This document shows positions 36,286 through 48,658 of a stretch of DNA of 64,000 nt, piece after piece. Position 1 is the first letter of the stretch; each line of letters begins with the position of its first letter. Location: positions 5,890,001 to 5,954,000 of the forward strand of contig NC_056049.1 in NCBI RefSeq assembly GCF_004379255.2, read 5' to 3'. The notes below the pieces were generated by a model. That model saw only the letters and a program-made list of their open reading frames with translations. It had not been told where the DNA came from and ran no database searches. A program made the position numbers and the translations under genes. The stretch is from Salvia splendens (taxonomy: Eukaryota > Streptophyta > Magnoliopsida > Lamiales > Lamiaceae).

Positions 36286-37341
36286 GAGCATCCACTATGG
36301 ATAGGCGCGGCGGTAGCCGCGAGGCGCGGCGGTGGGGCGGCGGATTATAGTGGAGAAGGTGTCCGGCCCGGGGGTGGACGCGGCGAGGGGGGGGAGACGC
36401 GGCGGACGCGCGATAGCCGTGTGCGCGGCGATGTCACGGCGAGGGGTCTATAGCCGCGCCTATAGGCGCGGCGGCTATAGTGGAGTGCACCGCCGCGGCG
36501 AATTCGCCGGTCCCGAGAAATCTCTCCTTTGAGCTTCTCTGCTGCTAATTTACTGGTAAATTTCTTCCTTACTATGTTAGAGCTGCTTGATTTTGGGGTT
36601 TATATTTTGCTAGCTGTGTTTCTATTCCACTATTTCTCGAGAGATATTTCCTGGGTTTTGTGTTATTAGCGTGTTGTTAGTATGCTAGCTTCTTCAATTT
36701 CGTCTCGCTGTTGTGTTTTTTTTGTTTCATTTCATTTCTATAGAATATAGTTGTCAACATTTTTCACATGTTTTAATTTATGCATTTTCTCTGAAACAGT
36801 AGGTTTTTGCTCCATTTAGTCAAAAATCTGTTGTGCCGTCTTTGTTTTGATGATTTCCTTTAAGGGAGTGAGCTGTTAGATTTAATTAATGCATTTAATT
36901 TTCAACAAAATACAGCAATAATTAAACATTGAAAGTGTTCGGTTTTCTGTTTAATCTACTCCATGTTAGTATATGAAGGTGTTGGCATGGCTGTGGAGCT
37001 AAAAGAAGACGAGAAGGAGGAGAAGGAGGTGAAGAAGAAGACGACGAGGAAGCCGACTCCGACACCGAGTAGGCGGTGGTGGATTTTTTAGTTGTATTTT
37101 ATTTTACATATTCGTTGTAAAATTTTACCGGTTTGAAATACAACGAATATTCGGCCCTAATAATTACCTAATTTTCTATTTATTTATAATGCGATTATTT
37201 TAATTATAAAATTTTGGGGCTATTGGAAGTGTCCACTATAGTGGCGGAAATAGAATTTTGGGGCTATGGACAACAAAACTGGGGCTATAGACAAAAACTG
37301 GGGCGGGGCTATTGGGCGTGTCCACCTTATAGTGGACACTC
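36286..37341. mobile_element. PIF/Harbinger MITE with possible captured gene fragment, 'GGCGCGGCGG-word' lineage
   Basis: TAA duplications at 36283-36285 and 37342-37344. Ends GAGCATCCACTATGG and, inverted, GAGTGTCCACTATAA. The left arm has GGCGCGGCGG and CTATAG words; the right arm has ACTGGGGC words. The interior does not match the transposase relatives here. It reads like a 5' UTR exon (to 36555), an intron with GTAAAT donor at 36556 and a pyrimidine-rich acceptor TTAG at 36970 or AAG at 36978, and the start of a second exon with an ATG at 36987. Confidence 0.75.
36987..37091 (+). CDS. Short ORF inside the MITE (34 aa, Lys/Glu-rich, possible captured exon)
   Basis: MAVELKEDEKEEKE, then a Lys/Thr/Pro-rich stretch, ending RRWWIF. 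High charge, GC-rich codons and an intron-like upstream context suggest a captured exon that now runs into element DNA at its 3' end. The source gene is not recognised. It may not be expressed. Confidence 0.35.
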   Translation: MAVELKEDEKEEKEVKKKTTRKPTPTPSRRWWIF

Positions 37342-37344
37342 TAA

Positions 37345-37865
37345 AGAGCTTATATAAAATGCAAATAATGGTTTGGCTTTATCACAATGCTAATTAATCT
37401 AGTGGTAGTTCTATTAATATGGTCAACGTAATTAATTGTGTGACTGTCATAACCACTTTGTTTATTTAATATTAGACATATAATATAAGAAAGAATTGAG
37501 TGTTTTGTTTTCGAGGGAGGGGCGAATAAATATAGTATTAAATGCTAATAGTTGAAAAATCCAAACACTTGTTATAGTGTAAGGTATCGAGACATTGGCA
37601 TAATTATATAAAGGGTACAGTTGTAGATTTCTTTCTTAATCTTATAACATAAATATGTGTGTGTATAAAATAAGTGAGAACATCGCATGCGTGAGGATCC
37701 CTATGAACAAAATTTATTTTGACAATTTGAAGATATTTGATCATTGACCATTATAGCTTCTCCACTCTTTTATGTATTCATTGTTAGGTAACAATTATGT
37801 AAATAATCATGGTTTTTTTTGTCAAATACAAGAACATAACTGAACAATGAGGTCAATGTTTAGGA
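37345..37865. other. Gene-free AT-rich stretch
   Basis: Nothing recognisable. Confidence 0.5.
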
Positions 37866-38043
37866 TAGGGTCCAACCTCGGACCCACACATTAGTTTCAC
37901 ATTATCCGCTTTGGGTTGAGTTTATTTGCACAGTTTTTTTTTCCAGTCATCCTAAAAGGTCTCAAACTAATTGAAATTGGACTATACTTATATATAACTT
38001 CCAATCTTTCTCATCTATCTAATGTGGGATGAATTTGTAACCG
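37866..38043 (-). repeat. LTR-like copy, inverted, of the snRNA-element family
   Basis: On the minus strand it carries ATCCCACATTA (degenerate upstream element), TATATATAA 23 bases later, and the GTTTGAG and GCGGATAATGTG-type segments shared with 7912-8078 and 11686-11852. It is more diverged than those two. Confidence 0.55.
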
Positions 38044-38417
38044 TAAATAATCAAGAATGAGGTCTATGTTATGACTATTTATCCACATGAATCACCATTG
38101 TTTAATTTTCATAGGTTTGGGCTTTTGCTTATGTAATAAAGTAGTTTGGGCCATGTGTTTGGTTGAATGGAAAAGTGGGAATACACAACCAACTTCATTT
38201 GCTAACATAACCTAAAACCCTCAAAGTTGTATACAAATCAAAATAATGAAACATGAATAATCCAAATACCATCCATTGGTAACATTTGTTCTTGTTCAAG
38301 TAATTTGAATGGTTTTGCAAAAACATCCAAAATATGAAGATATGATGATGAGATATTGTAGTTTGTTGAAATTGGCAGAGGATAATAAAAGGGACCACCA
38401 TATTTATTGGGCGTGGG

Positions 38418-39068
38418 TAGGGATGTCAATGTAGCCCGCAATCCCTGAGCAAGCCCGAATAGCCCACCAAATTTATAGGGTTAGGGCTAGAAATTTCTAG
38501 CCCGATAAAATTAAAACCCGATTAGTCCGCACCCGATTAACCCGCGATCTGTTAGGGCTAGGCCTGAAAACCCGATAAAATTTCTATTATTCTAGTTTTT
38601 ACTCCTAATTCGACACTTCATTAATTAATTTTATAATATAGATAACTAAAAAATAACTTTCAATTTTATATTAAATATACAAATTATATATTGAATTTTT
38701 ATTAATATAATAATTGATAAATAAATTAAAAACTTCAAATTCACTTAAAAAATATTTAAATTTCTAAAACATGCATTAAAATTTCACGAAATATCTCAAA
38801 TATTAGTATTTGATCATGTTTATGATTGAGTTTGACCATATATCTAAAATTTATTATAAATAAATATTTTACATTTTATGAATATAACTAATTTTCATCA
38901 TTATTTATTGGATTGATCGCATGTTAATCTTATCGGTAGCAATCTGATTAACTCGCTGGGCTAGCCCGAAACCCGAGCTTTTAGGGTCAACCTGAAAGAA
39001 TTCACAACCCGATTAGTCCTCACCCGATTGACCCGCAACCCGATGGGCTGGCCTGATTGACATCTCTA
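38418..39068. mobile_element. hAT MITE, TAGGGATGTCAAT family, copy 1
   Basis: Ends TAGGGATGTCAAT and, inverted, TAGAGATGTCAAT. Flanking 8-mers GGCGTGGG and GGCTTGGG differ at one base. CCCGATTA/GGGCTAGCCCGA words fill both arms. The sequence matches 62616-63347 in opposite orientation. Confidence 0.82.
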
Positions 39069-40346
39069 GGCTTGGGCTTTACCAAGTGACACTGCTTCCC
39101 TAAAATCTCTCTTTCGATTACAATTCACCAAAACATGCCCACATTGTAGTATCTACCATGTAAACCAAACGTGGACTAGTTATAGTAAAAGGAAGTGAAT
39201 CTTGATCATACGTTTCGATTGCGTGCGACCTCTTGGACCGCGATAGTTTTTCTTTTGGTAAAGTGAAATACTTAAGCCAAAAGAATAATGAGTCTGGAAG
39301 TTTAACAATACAATAACCTCACAAAATATTTTTTCTTTTTATAAAATAAAATACTCAAGGCAAAAGAATAGTAAGTCAGAAAGTTCAATAATACAACAAT
39401 ATCTGAGGACATATTATAGTTCCTAACAAACAATATGTGACAAAATCACAAGTGCTTCAAGGCCTTAAAGATGTGATATTTAATTTAATTTAATCAATTA
39501 AACATTACTAAGTGATATTGTTGGCATCAAAAGTTAAGGAGACATCATTTTATTATAGCGAGACTATGGGAGAAGACCTCACAACTGTAGTTTATAAGAA
39601 CTATAGTAATTTGATTGCTCAATATCAACGTTAGATGAATGGGAAATTTATAAGGTAATTTTATTTTTTTGACACACACACATAAAATATAAGCATGAGA
39701 TACTTTCTTGGGGTTAATTGTATTAGTTTTGTGGTTTAATACTTATGTTTCCATATGCCAAAAATTACCGTTAGTGAAATTGATAATTAATTTAACTAGA
39801 CAATGTCTCTTAGCAATTCAATTAGGAACATATTTATTAGGTGGATAATAGTATATGAAAAATAATTATAGTGCTCATTTGTCTCTTTGTTCTTTCTTTT
39901 CGTGAATTATTCTATTGTGAGTAGTCTACCTTTCTAGTATAAACTTCAGAATTAAAAAGCAGTTTTGATTTACTGGACCTATGACTTTTTTTCCACTTAG
40001 GAGGAATAAAACTTATAGCTTCCAATATTCAGTTTAAAACCACGTAAAAGAGATAAATTTTACTAAATAAAGTTACCTTTACCAGCTTTCTAGTGTCTGT
40101 TTTATTCCATGTGCTTTGATTTTTTGTCTAGCTTCTTTTTCCCCACTTTGCATATTTTTTCTTTCCCTCTATCTCCGTATTTTTTTTCAAGGGAAACTAG
40201 ATTTTCTGTACTAAAAATAAGGGAGGTAATTAGAAATTTAATGTACTCCATATATTAAAAATAATTAGAAATTTAATGTACTCCCATAAAAATAGTTCAT
40301 ATCCATTTATGATAATCATTTTATCCTTTTCCTTTTAATTTATCAT
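39069..40346. other. Gene-free AT-rich intergenic DNA
   Basis: No gene, element ends or conserved motif seen. Confidence 0.5.
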
Positions 40347-40349
40347 TTA

Positions 40350-40580
40350 GAGCGTCCACAATAGGGAGTCACGGCTCCCTATAGGGGTGGAAACGGTTGG
40401 GCGGGAGGGGGGGTGGACATGGGCGCGCCGACTACTCGGCTGGACACGACTGTGGGAGAAGGGCTTGGGCGCGGGCCGCGGCGCCCTACTGTGTGGAAAC
40501 GGCGAGCCACAGCGAGGACATGGCTGTGGGAGAAGGGGGGCGGTGGTGGGAGTCGGCTTGTCCTCCTACTGTGGACACTC
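40350..40580. mobile_element. Short GC-rich PIF/Harbinger MITE
   Basis: TTA duplications at 40347-40349 and 40581-40583. Ends GAGCGTCCACAATAGG and, inverted, GAGTGTCCACAGTAGG. At 231 bp it consists almost only of subterminal GC-rich words (GTGGGAGAAGGG, GGGCGCG). Confidence 0.82.
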
Positions 40581-40640
40581 TTATAAGTCCCACAATTTCA
40601 ACTACTTTTTCTCCTTCTTTCTTACTTCATCAATTACATT

Positions 40641-40861
40641 CTCCCTCTGTCCTCAAAGAATATGCATTTTGGGTTCGGTACGAGTTTTAATGCAAAATTG
40701 GTAGGTAAGAGAGATGTCGAGAGAAAAAGTAATTAAGGTATTGTTAGTGGGGAATATGTCCCACCTTATTAGAGAGAAAAGAGTTTCAAAAATTAGAAAG
40801 TGCATATTCTTGTGGGACAGACTAAAAGAAAAGAGTGCATATTTTTGTGGGACGGAGGGAG
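40641..40861. mobile_element. Stowaway MITE, 'AAAGAATATGCA' family, copy 2
   Basis: Starts CTCCCTCTGTCC and ends GGGACGGAGGGAG before TA. The left flank is TT, so one TA is mutated. Internal match to copies at 8196 and 42503. Confidence 0.85.
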
Positions 40862-41421
40862 TATTAAAACTCGTGTCAATTCTAATTGGCCTATTTCTAT
40901 GGGACATAGGGAGTAAATTGTGGGTAGCATTTTGAAAGGTATATGGCCTAGACTGGATATTGGCTCAATTAATTATAGTTGGACTAGATTATCAGTGAAT
41001 TGGATAAAAAGCTCCATTTTTTCTCTTGTCTGTGACAAAAGGGGTGTAAAATAATTATACTGACGATGTATATGGGCTTGGTAAATGGGCCGCACTACAA
41101 AATGGCACATTGCTTTTGTTTCAACAAGTGATAGTACTTCTATACAAAGCAAAGGCTGTGAATTAGTAAATTAATAACACTTTGTTTAGAATCAAATAAT
41201 ACTATTGAAAATAAAATAGTTATGCGCACCTACTTGAATCTTACTATGCAAGAAGGGATCATGATTTTGTTAATATCACGATCCTTGTCATTTTTATCAA
41301 ATATTTCAATTACAGAAAATGTGGAGGATAGATAAGAGATCCACTTAAATTGATTAACTGATTTACAACAACACTAATGAAATTTTTGTTTAAGATATAA
41401 GAGTGTGTTATATCAATGAAG

Positions 41422-41511
41422 GAAGATCAACGAGTTTTATTTAACAAGTTATCAAGGAAGATCAAAGAGTTTTATTTAACAAGTTATCAAAGCGTTTTAT
41501 TTAACAAGTTA
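41422..41511. repeat. Tandem repeat, 35-bp unit, two full copies and a partial
   Basis: Units at 41422-41456 and 41457-41490 differ at one base, and 41491-41511 repeats the second half. The unit contains GTTTTATTTAACAAGTTA. Confidence 0.85.
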
Positions 41512-41890
41512 CATATATTCATCTATTTCAGATTGAGGTGTTTATGAAAGTAATTGATTTACTACTTTAAAAACTTCATAATTAGTTGATGAGGTCAGAA
41601 TATATGAAGTTGATCAAATGAACTTATCCTCTGTGTTTTTTCTCATAAAGTTAATTTTGATTTTATCGGTTGCTTCTGCAAGTGTAGAAGGTGTGTTTTC
41701 TAAAATGATATTAGTGAAGACTGTGAAAAAGATGTGTTTTCTACAAGTTTTCTATTGTGGTATGGTTGTCAATTAATTACAAGAAATGACTACTCGTCAG
41801 AAAATAAATTAAACAATTATAGTATAATTTTCTCTTATAATCTTGAAAAAATGTGATGTAACTTTAAAATCAAACAATTTTTAAGCTACA

Positions 41891-42111
41891 CTCCCTCCGT
41901 CCACATCAATCGTTTTAAACTATTTAATAGTAGATGACACAAGTTTTAATGCAAAACTAATAAAGTATGACAGTCATAAAATTAAAAAGTAGAATATCAC
42001 TAGTATTTATTAAAAATAGAATTCATTATATTAGTAAAACTTTTTTTTTATAAAAAATAGAATGAGTTTAGTAAAGATAAAATTTTTATGCACGAAATTA
42101 AATGAAATAAG
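41891..42111. mobile_element. Decayed Stowaway MITE
   Basis: Left end CTCCCTCCGTCC is clear. The right end (AAATGAAATAAG before TA) is degenerate and the length is inferred. Confidence 0.45.
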
Positions 42112-42481
42112 TATTTATCAATTATAGCTAGAGGAGCACTAATTGTTACACATTATTTCAAGATGATGAGTGAAATCTCACCAAAAGTTGAGATAAATTT
42201 TAGACGAGTGGGACCATGTATCTTACACACGCACAAACAATTTTAATTAGCTAATCGACAGTTGTTTTTTTTGTACACTAAACTATGTGCTAAAGCTGAC
42301 GATGCAGATTATGCATGCATGCAAATCTTTTAGTCTATGTCTTAATGTCTATTCCTATTCCTTATCCTAATCCTAATCCTAATCCTGTTTGGCCAGAACA
42401 CTGAACGTGGGATTCTTCATTCAACAATCATTTTTTTCGATATATGTTAGAAAGCTTTAATTTGGCTCTTAATTATAATAA

Positions 42482-43541
42482 GAGTGAAGTACATAAATAA
42501 TACCCCATCCGTTTTTAAAGAATATAAATTTTGGGTTCGACACGTATTTTAATGCAAATTGGTAAAATATGAGAGAGATAGAGAGAAAAAATAAATAAAG
42601 TATTGTTAGTGGAGAATGAGTCTCACCTCATCAGAGAGAAGAGTTTTCAAAATTTGAAGGTGCATATTCTTGTGGGACGGATTAAAAAGGAAAGAGTGCA
42701 TATTCTTGTGGGATGGAGGGAGTACATGATCTTTCACGTTCGCACATAAATGGTACCTGATCTTTATTATTATTAATCAATATTAATACTAATATTGCGA
42801 TGTTATAAATTACTAATACTTTATTTATTATATCATTCAAATATGCTTAATTAAAATTCTTAATTAAATTTAATTATTATTATAATAATATTATTGTACA
42901 ATACTAAAAACTAAGTATTAACTAATAAATAATTGCAGTATAATTATTTAAATCATGAATAATAATAATTATTATTTATTAAATTAATAACTAATCAATA
43001 TAGTCTTAATAAAAATTTAAAATTGTGAATTGTATTCATAACGATATAAACAATTGAATATTTTTAGTTTGGTGTTTCACACTAATAATTTAATTAAAAA
43101 TATTAAATTAATTTAATTAGTTTAAATAATTAATTTAATTATGTATTTTGTTCTTGATTTATATTATAAATGCAATTAGATGTATGTATAAAATACTAAA
43201 AAGAATGAAGAAATAGAAGAGAGAAGAGGATACATAAACTAAGGAGAAAAAAGAAAGAAGAAAGAAAGATAAAATACTGAAAAGAAAGAAGAAAATAAAG
43301 AAAAAAGAAAGAATAAGAAAATAAAGAACAAAAAAGAAATAAGAAAGGAAGAAAAAAGAAATCACATGTTTGGTACTATTAAACTGAAATTTTGAAAAAC
43401 ATCCCCTATAATAAAAAAAATTACACGGTTGGTGTCTAGGGATATTTTTGTCACGAGATACCAAAAATGAGTATAAAATAAAAATCAGGTATCATTTATG
43501 TGCGAAAATGAAAGATCAGATATCATTTATGTAGTTCACTC
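42482..43541. mobile_element. Mutator-like element (non-autonomous)
   Basis: Perfect 9-bp target duplication TTATAATAA at 42473-42481 and 43542-43550. Ends GAGTGAAGTACATAAAT and, inverted, GAGTGAACTACATAAAT. A Stowaway (42503-42722) sits next to the left terminus. A purine-rich GAAA tract covers about 43186-43362 and produces a meaningless Phe/Ser-rich frame on the minus strand. Confidence 0.88.
42503..42722. mobile_element. Stowaway MITE, 'AAAGAATATGCA' family, copy 3, nested in the MULE
   Basis: TA at 42501-42502 and 42723-42724. Starts CCCCATCCGTTT and ends GGATGGAGGGAG. Confidence 0.85.
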
Positions 43542-43550
43542 TTATAATAA

Positions 43551-44811
43551 TCATGTCATTAATACATTCCGGGCTAATTAAGATAAAACGAAATGTGCGG
43601 TAGAATGTTACCTAGCTATAGTAGTACTACATAGTATATGTGTTTGAGCTTTGAATTATTAAGGAGATTAATCATGTGATATATATATTTTGACCATTAA
43701 AACAATAAATATATGGCCATTATTAATTAGTTTATACAACGAATTAATTAAACTGCCGGTTTAGTTTACAAACTATACACAACATTTTTTGGATAAATTG
43801 CCTCAAAGTGCATATACTATATCACAAGGAAAAGTATTGAAAAATGCATATATATATTAGTGGATAAAGTAATGACCTAGAGTGCAATACTTCACGTTGA
43901 TTTACAAACACGTAGTACTTCTTAAATACAATCATAATTTACACTAATTAAACACGTAGAAACAAACACTGTTCCATCAAATGTTCTCTTGTGGAGATTG
44001 TTGATGTGCTTAGTTTATTTGGAAACTTTTTTTTGACATTTTTTAGATTTAAATTTTTAGGCATGATTTGTCGATTGCAAAATTATACAGTATTTTTGTA
44101 TCGATGTGGAAGTTATTGTTCATTAGCACGATTCAATTGAGATATACTAGTTATTTATGTCATCATCTAATGGTACATAGTATATATATTTGATACTATT
44201 AAACAGATCTAGATTATTACGATTACGAACATAAATTGTAAATTGAGTATTTGAACTCAACTAATAGAAATACTTGTTACATTATTTGTTTCTACTTTTA
44301 TTTCCAGATAATTGAACATATTAAAATAAAGAATAACAGTCATTAAAATAATGAAAATTAGTTAAATTTTTATTAGTCTTTAAAAACAAAATACATTAAA
44401 TTACAAAATTTGAATTTTTCTCAATTGCTCTGTTTGTGTACAAAACGAAGTCTTTGATGATGCTCGAAAATCAAAACGACCGTTATTTAATTTGAATAAG
44501 AAAAAAAGAATGTAATGAAATGAAGTACTTATTTCAATGAAACAATTTTTTAGGCATGATCACCAAAAAAAACGTGGTGGTTTTATGATACAGATGAAAC
44601 AATTCATTAAATTTAAAATTTAAGGGGGGTCGGTAGCTATGAAATGGAGAGGACGAAGACGGAGAAGGAAGGGTGGTGTTGGGGATGAAGAATGCAAGGC
44701 ATGTGAGGGAATTGAGGTGTTCCGGTGTGGAGAGCAATAGTTCAGCGCATTTGGTCAAATTAGAGCTCATGAGCCGGATGTATATTTATAAACCAAAATA
44801 AGGTTATTTTA
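43551..44811. other. Gene-free AT-rich intergenic DNA
   Basis: A 78-codon minus-strand frame at 44770-44534 has some GC-rich sequence but no recognisable motif. Nothing else seen. Confidence 0.45.
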
Positions 44812-44816
44812 GTCAT

Positions 44817-46360
44817 TGATAATGCTCATTTCATGCATTCGTTATGAGGTTAAATTCTGTGATTTTAGTGGACCAATCAGTGTTTATAAGTTCAGGTGCG
44901 TGAGAAATCTGGCGGATCTAGGAAACATATGCAATTTGACCATACAGATGAAAGCAGAAGAAATTGAAGTGAAAAGTGCCAACCAACCTGACCTAGGAGA
45001 ATCACAAAAAAAAGTGATGGCAGGAGCATAAAGTGAAACAAGGAGCATATATTTAAGGATCTCCTTCGAAGGGCAGAAATGACAATCAACAAGGAGCGCC
45101 CTAGAGATCCAAGCCTCAACTATAAAAGGAAACCATTACCTTGAAGGGAGGCAGCTTCATCACCTCAAAATTCTCCTTTAGTTTCACTTAGCTTAGCTCA
45201 CTTGACACACATCTTGCGCACTTGACATCCATGGGGTAAATTTCTGGGCATTCTCGGCGGTTCAGCTAAGTTTCAGTGGTGTAACACCGTCCCCAAGGGG
45301 GCGAAGATACAAATGCTCTAATTTTCTGTTGTTTTTGTCATCGTGAACTTCATTGTTGGAAGCTCGGCGTTGATATCTGTTTTGAACCTTATTCCAGCTG
45401 CTATGGGAGTTTATGTTTTCTGTTTTACATGGTGTTGATGTTCGGTATTTGCTTTTACTGATTTGGATGCTTTTCGCAATTGCTTATTGAATTAAATCTG
45501 AGATCGGTTGAATCGGAGTAGAATTGTTGTAGAATCGGTTGAATCGGAGTTAAGTAGACATGGATCTGAACGAGGTTGAGTTGAGATTGGATGGATCTGT
45601 TGTGAATCGTGGTTTGGAGTTGTGGATCTGATACGTACTGGTTTGGATCTGCATGGTTATGGCTGTTTTACTGTTGCTTTCGATTTGCTCGACCTGATAG
45701 TTTAGATCTGGTAGTTTTTCTGCTTAATCGTAATGTTTGAAGTTCGATCTGGGTTTGCTCTGTTTTTATGTGTTTGATACTAGGTTTTGTCTGTGTTAAT
45801 GTTAACTTGCTGAAGAAGATGAAGATTGTTGGTGGTTAGAATCAGATCTGTTTGTTTGTTCGCTTTTGAAGCTTTTTCTGTCACCGTAGCTAAATCGGGA
45901 AATCGGTCCCACTGCTTTTTCTTACATGTCTGTCTAACTGTTTTGGGAAATATTCAACATGACCTGGTAGTTTGATTGTTGCACCTCTTAGTTAATTTTA
46001 ATTTCATGAGTCATGCATGTGTACATGCTTTTTCTTGTTCCTAGGTCTGGTAGTTAGTTAAGTGGTTTTAATTCCTTCGAGTCCAGTAGTTTAAAGAAAA
46101 TCTTAACCCATGAGTTGCGTGGTAGCAGCCGACCCCTTCCAAATCCTCTGAATACTTGCTAACTCCTCCATCTCTGTGGGATCGATCCTTACTTCCATAT
46201 ACTAGCCAATAGTATGATGGGTTAAGGTTTTGAAGCGGTAAAAAATGCACCCAACGATTAATTCAGACAGAATTACGATCTGCTAGACCCTGCAGTTTGG
46301 TGAATCCTCTCGACCTGTTTGATTTGAACACACCCTTGACGCACTAATTTACGCACTTCA
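44817..46360 (+). mobile_element. Solo LTR (Gypsy, Tat/Athila-like), 1544 bp
   Basis: 5-bp target duplication GTCAT at 44812-44816 and 46361-46365. Begins TGATAATGCTCATT and ends GCACTTCA. A TATAAAA box lies at 45121-45127. Near the 3' end is a CTGTGGGATCGATCCTTAC segment typical of long Tat/Athila-type LTRs. No internal domain, primer site or second LTR is present, so it most likely arose by LTR-LTR recombination. Confidence 0.8.
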
Positions 46361-46365
46361 GTCAT

Positions 46366-47325
46366 ATTTATTATTTTCAGGGTTTCTCCCATTCAACCAA
46401 ATAGCACACATTGGACTTTGTTATTATTTTTTTAACCAAACGCCAAATATCACTATCCATATATTCAAGAAAAAGCCCACTATCTACAAATTCAGGAAAA
46501 AGCCCACTATCTACAAACCATGAAAATTAGTTTTCAAGATACCATCCGGCCACTAATAGTATTAATTTAATACTCCTACGTTACGTATTATCATAATGCA
46601 AATACCAAATAAACACTACACGATTAGCTGTGTGAAACATTTATGAGCCAAAACCACATGTACAACCTAGAATTAGGTCTAAAGTTGGATTTTGTTTAGT
46701 GAGAGATAAGTACATATTTATCAGATTAAATATCTAAAATTAATATTGAGAATATGAAAATAGTTAGGAGTGAAAGGATGGTGTATAAGTTGGGCAAAGG
46801 CACATGCTACTGACTGAGTGTGCCGGTTCCCAGTTCCGGGTAGGACCCACTAACCATTTTGCCGACAAGATCCGAACCCGCCTCACATGGACTGTTCATT
46901 CTATTTCCTCTCATTTTTTATTTACCCTTCAACCTTTTTTTCTTAATTTAAAATATTGGTTGAATTCTTTTTACGTCCTTTGAAATAATTCATAGTACTT
47001 ATTTTTTTATGAAAGCTTTTTCTTCTCCTCTTTTATTTGATCCCACATCTTACTTCAACCTACTTTTCTTTTTTTTTTTTACTTTATTAATGACAATTAT
47101 AGATTCAAACTCGTGACATTCTTAATAAGTCTATTTTTATGGAATAGAAGGATATTAACTATGTTAAGGTAGAGTTCAATTGGTGACTTAATGATTTCTT
47201 TCCTATTCTCAGTTAGGTGCTTTTGGAAACATAACTAAAGAACTGTATATTTATTTTTGTAAAATATAACTAAATTTTCATTATTATAAGTAAAATATAT
47301 TTTAAAACAGTATATATAATTCACT
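46366..47325. other. Gene-free intergenic DNA with a short tandem duplication
   Basis: At about 46465-46519 the segment AAAAAGCCCACTATCTACAAA occurs twice in tandem. No gene or element ends otherwise. Confidence 0.5.
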
Positions 47326-47328
47326 AAG

Positions 47329-47510
47329 GGGGTGTTCGGCTAAGATTGTATATATCCTATGATTAAATATATAATGTGTGGTTCATGAGATTCAATTCCA
47401 CAATTCAATTCTATATGGATAATCATGAGATAATTAGTCATAGCTAAAATAATCTCACAACCCAATCATCGATTATATCTTGGTATTATTTTATGAAACC
47501 GAACACCACC
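47329..47510. mobile_element. Tourist-like MITE (PIF/Harbinger)
   Basis: TAA duplications at 47326-47328 and 47511-47513. Ends GGGGGTGTTCGG and, inverted, GGTGGTGTTCGG. 182 bp and non-coding. Confidence 0.85.
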
Positions 47511-47513
47511 TAA

Positions 47514-48464
47514 AATGTAGGAAACAAGGATATGCATGGCTCGGGTTCACAACTAATACAGTAACACAACTTAAGAATGTAAATCAAATAAATTGTCAAT
47601 AACATTTGATCTAATTCTCGTAATGAAAGTCAAATCCTTTAATTTAATTATTGTTGAGAATTATTAAGGAGTTAGGACGAATGCACAGTAATGTGTCTCT
47701 TCATTTATTTATAAAATACAACCTACTAATTTTAGAAAACACTATCCCATTTGGCTCCTTGAAATTTGAATGAGAGGATAGTGCCCGGAGTTTCTGTTCT
47801 CACCTACACAAGTTTTGAAATTTGTTTGAAGACATTACATAAAAGATGATCACATGGTTGAGGGAGTGTTTGCCTCTTGCCTTGCTATTTGCTTGTTGTT
47901 TGTCTTAGTCTCAATCGTTGATGTTCATGGTGGCTAGTTGCATAGTTTGTTCTAGTTAGCTTATGGTCTCTTTTTTTTAGCTTGTTTTTTTATTGCCTTT
48001 TTTCTTATGTTTGTTGTGGGTGGTTTTTTGTTATTTTGTGCTACTTTTTGATGATTTGAGGTTTTTTTTTACTATAAAAAAAGTAACAGAACAAAATTTA
48101 AAATTTAAAATATCTTATAGTCCCTTGAGCGAAAATAAATGATCGAATATTACTCGTGTATACTTACGAAAGAAAAAAAAATCTACTGACGACCCAAACA
48201 ACTTGTCTACTTTGGATAAGTGAAAAGGATTTGACGTGACTTTAAATAGGTCAGCTCCAAAAATATTGGAGGGGCAAGTGAAGTTACCACTAAAATTAAA
48301 GTCGACAAGCAATAAAATAAAAAGTGGCTACTGAAAAAAGAGTATCTTTAAACTGAATAATGATAAGATATAGTGTCTCTAAAATTTGCGTAGACATTAT
48401 ATTGATGAAGAAAGAGGGAATATTTATGATTGAAAATAATTGAATCTCCAAGAAATAAAAGGCG
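47514..48464. other. Gene-free AT-rich intergenic DNA
   Basis: Nothing recognisable. Confidence 0.5.
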
Positions 48465-48658
48465 TTAGACCATCCACAACGCGTCTCGCGCCGGGCTCGC
48501 GTCTCGTCTCGGAGAGACGAGACCCCCGCGAGACGCATTGCAGCGGCCATCTCGTCTCCAGCTCGCGACCGTCTCGTCGCGTAGCTCGTCTCGGAGAGAC
48601 ACGAGACGAGCTGTCTCGCCACGCGCCCGAGACACGTGGCACGTCCCCATGCGTGCGT

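Larger units (their letters stand above)
40864..42472. other. Intergenic DNA with a tandem repeat and a worn Stowaway
   Basis: Holds the tandem repeat at 41422-41511 and a decayed Stowaway at about 41891-42111, intact only at its left end (CTCCCTCCGTCC). A CCTAAT run at 42366-42384 looks telomere-like but has only three or four units. No gene seen. Confidence 0.5.

Noticed and set aside
42366..42384. CCTAAT repeats resembling telomeric or interstitial telomere sequence
   Set aside because: Only three or four imperfect units and not the plant CCCTAAA repeat.
43159..43464. Phe/Ser-rich 101-codon frame on the minus strand
   Set aside because: By-product of a GAAA-rich purine tract inside a MULE.
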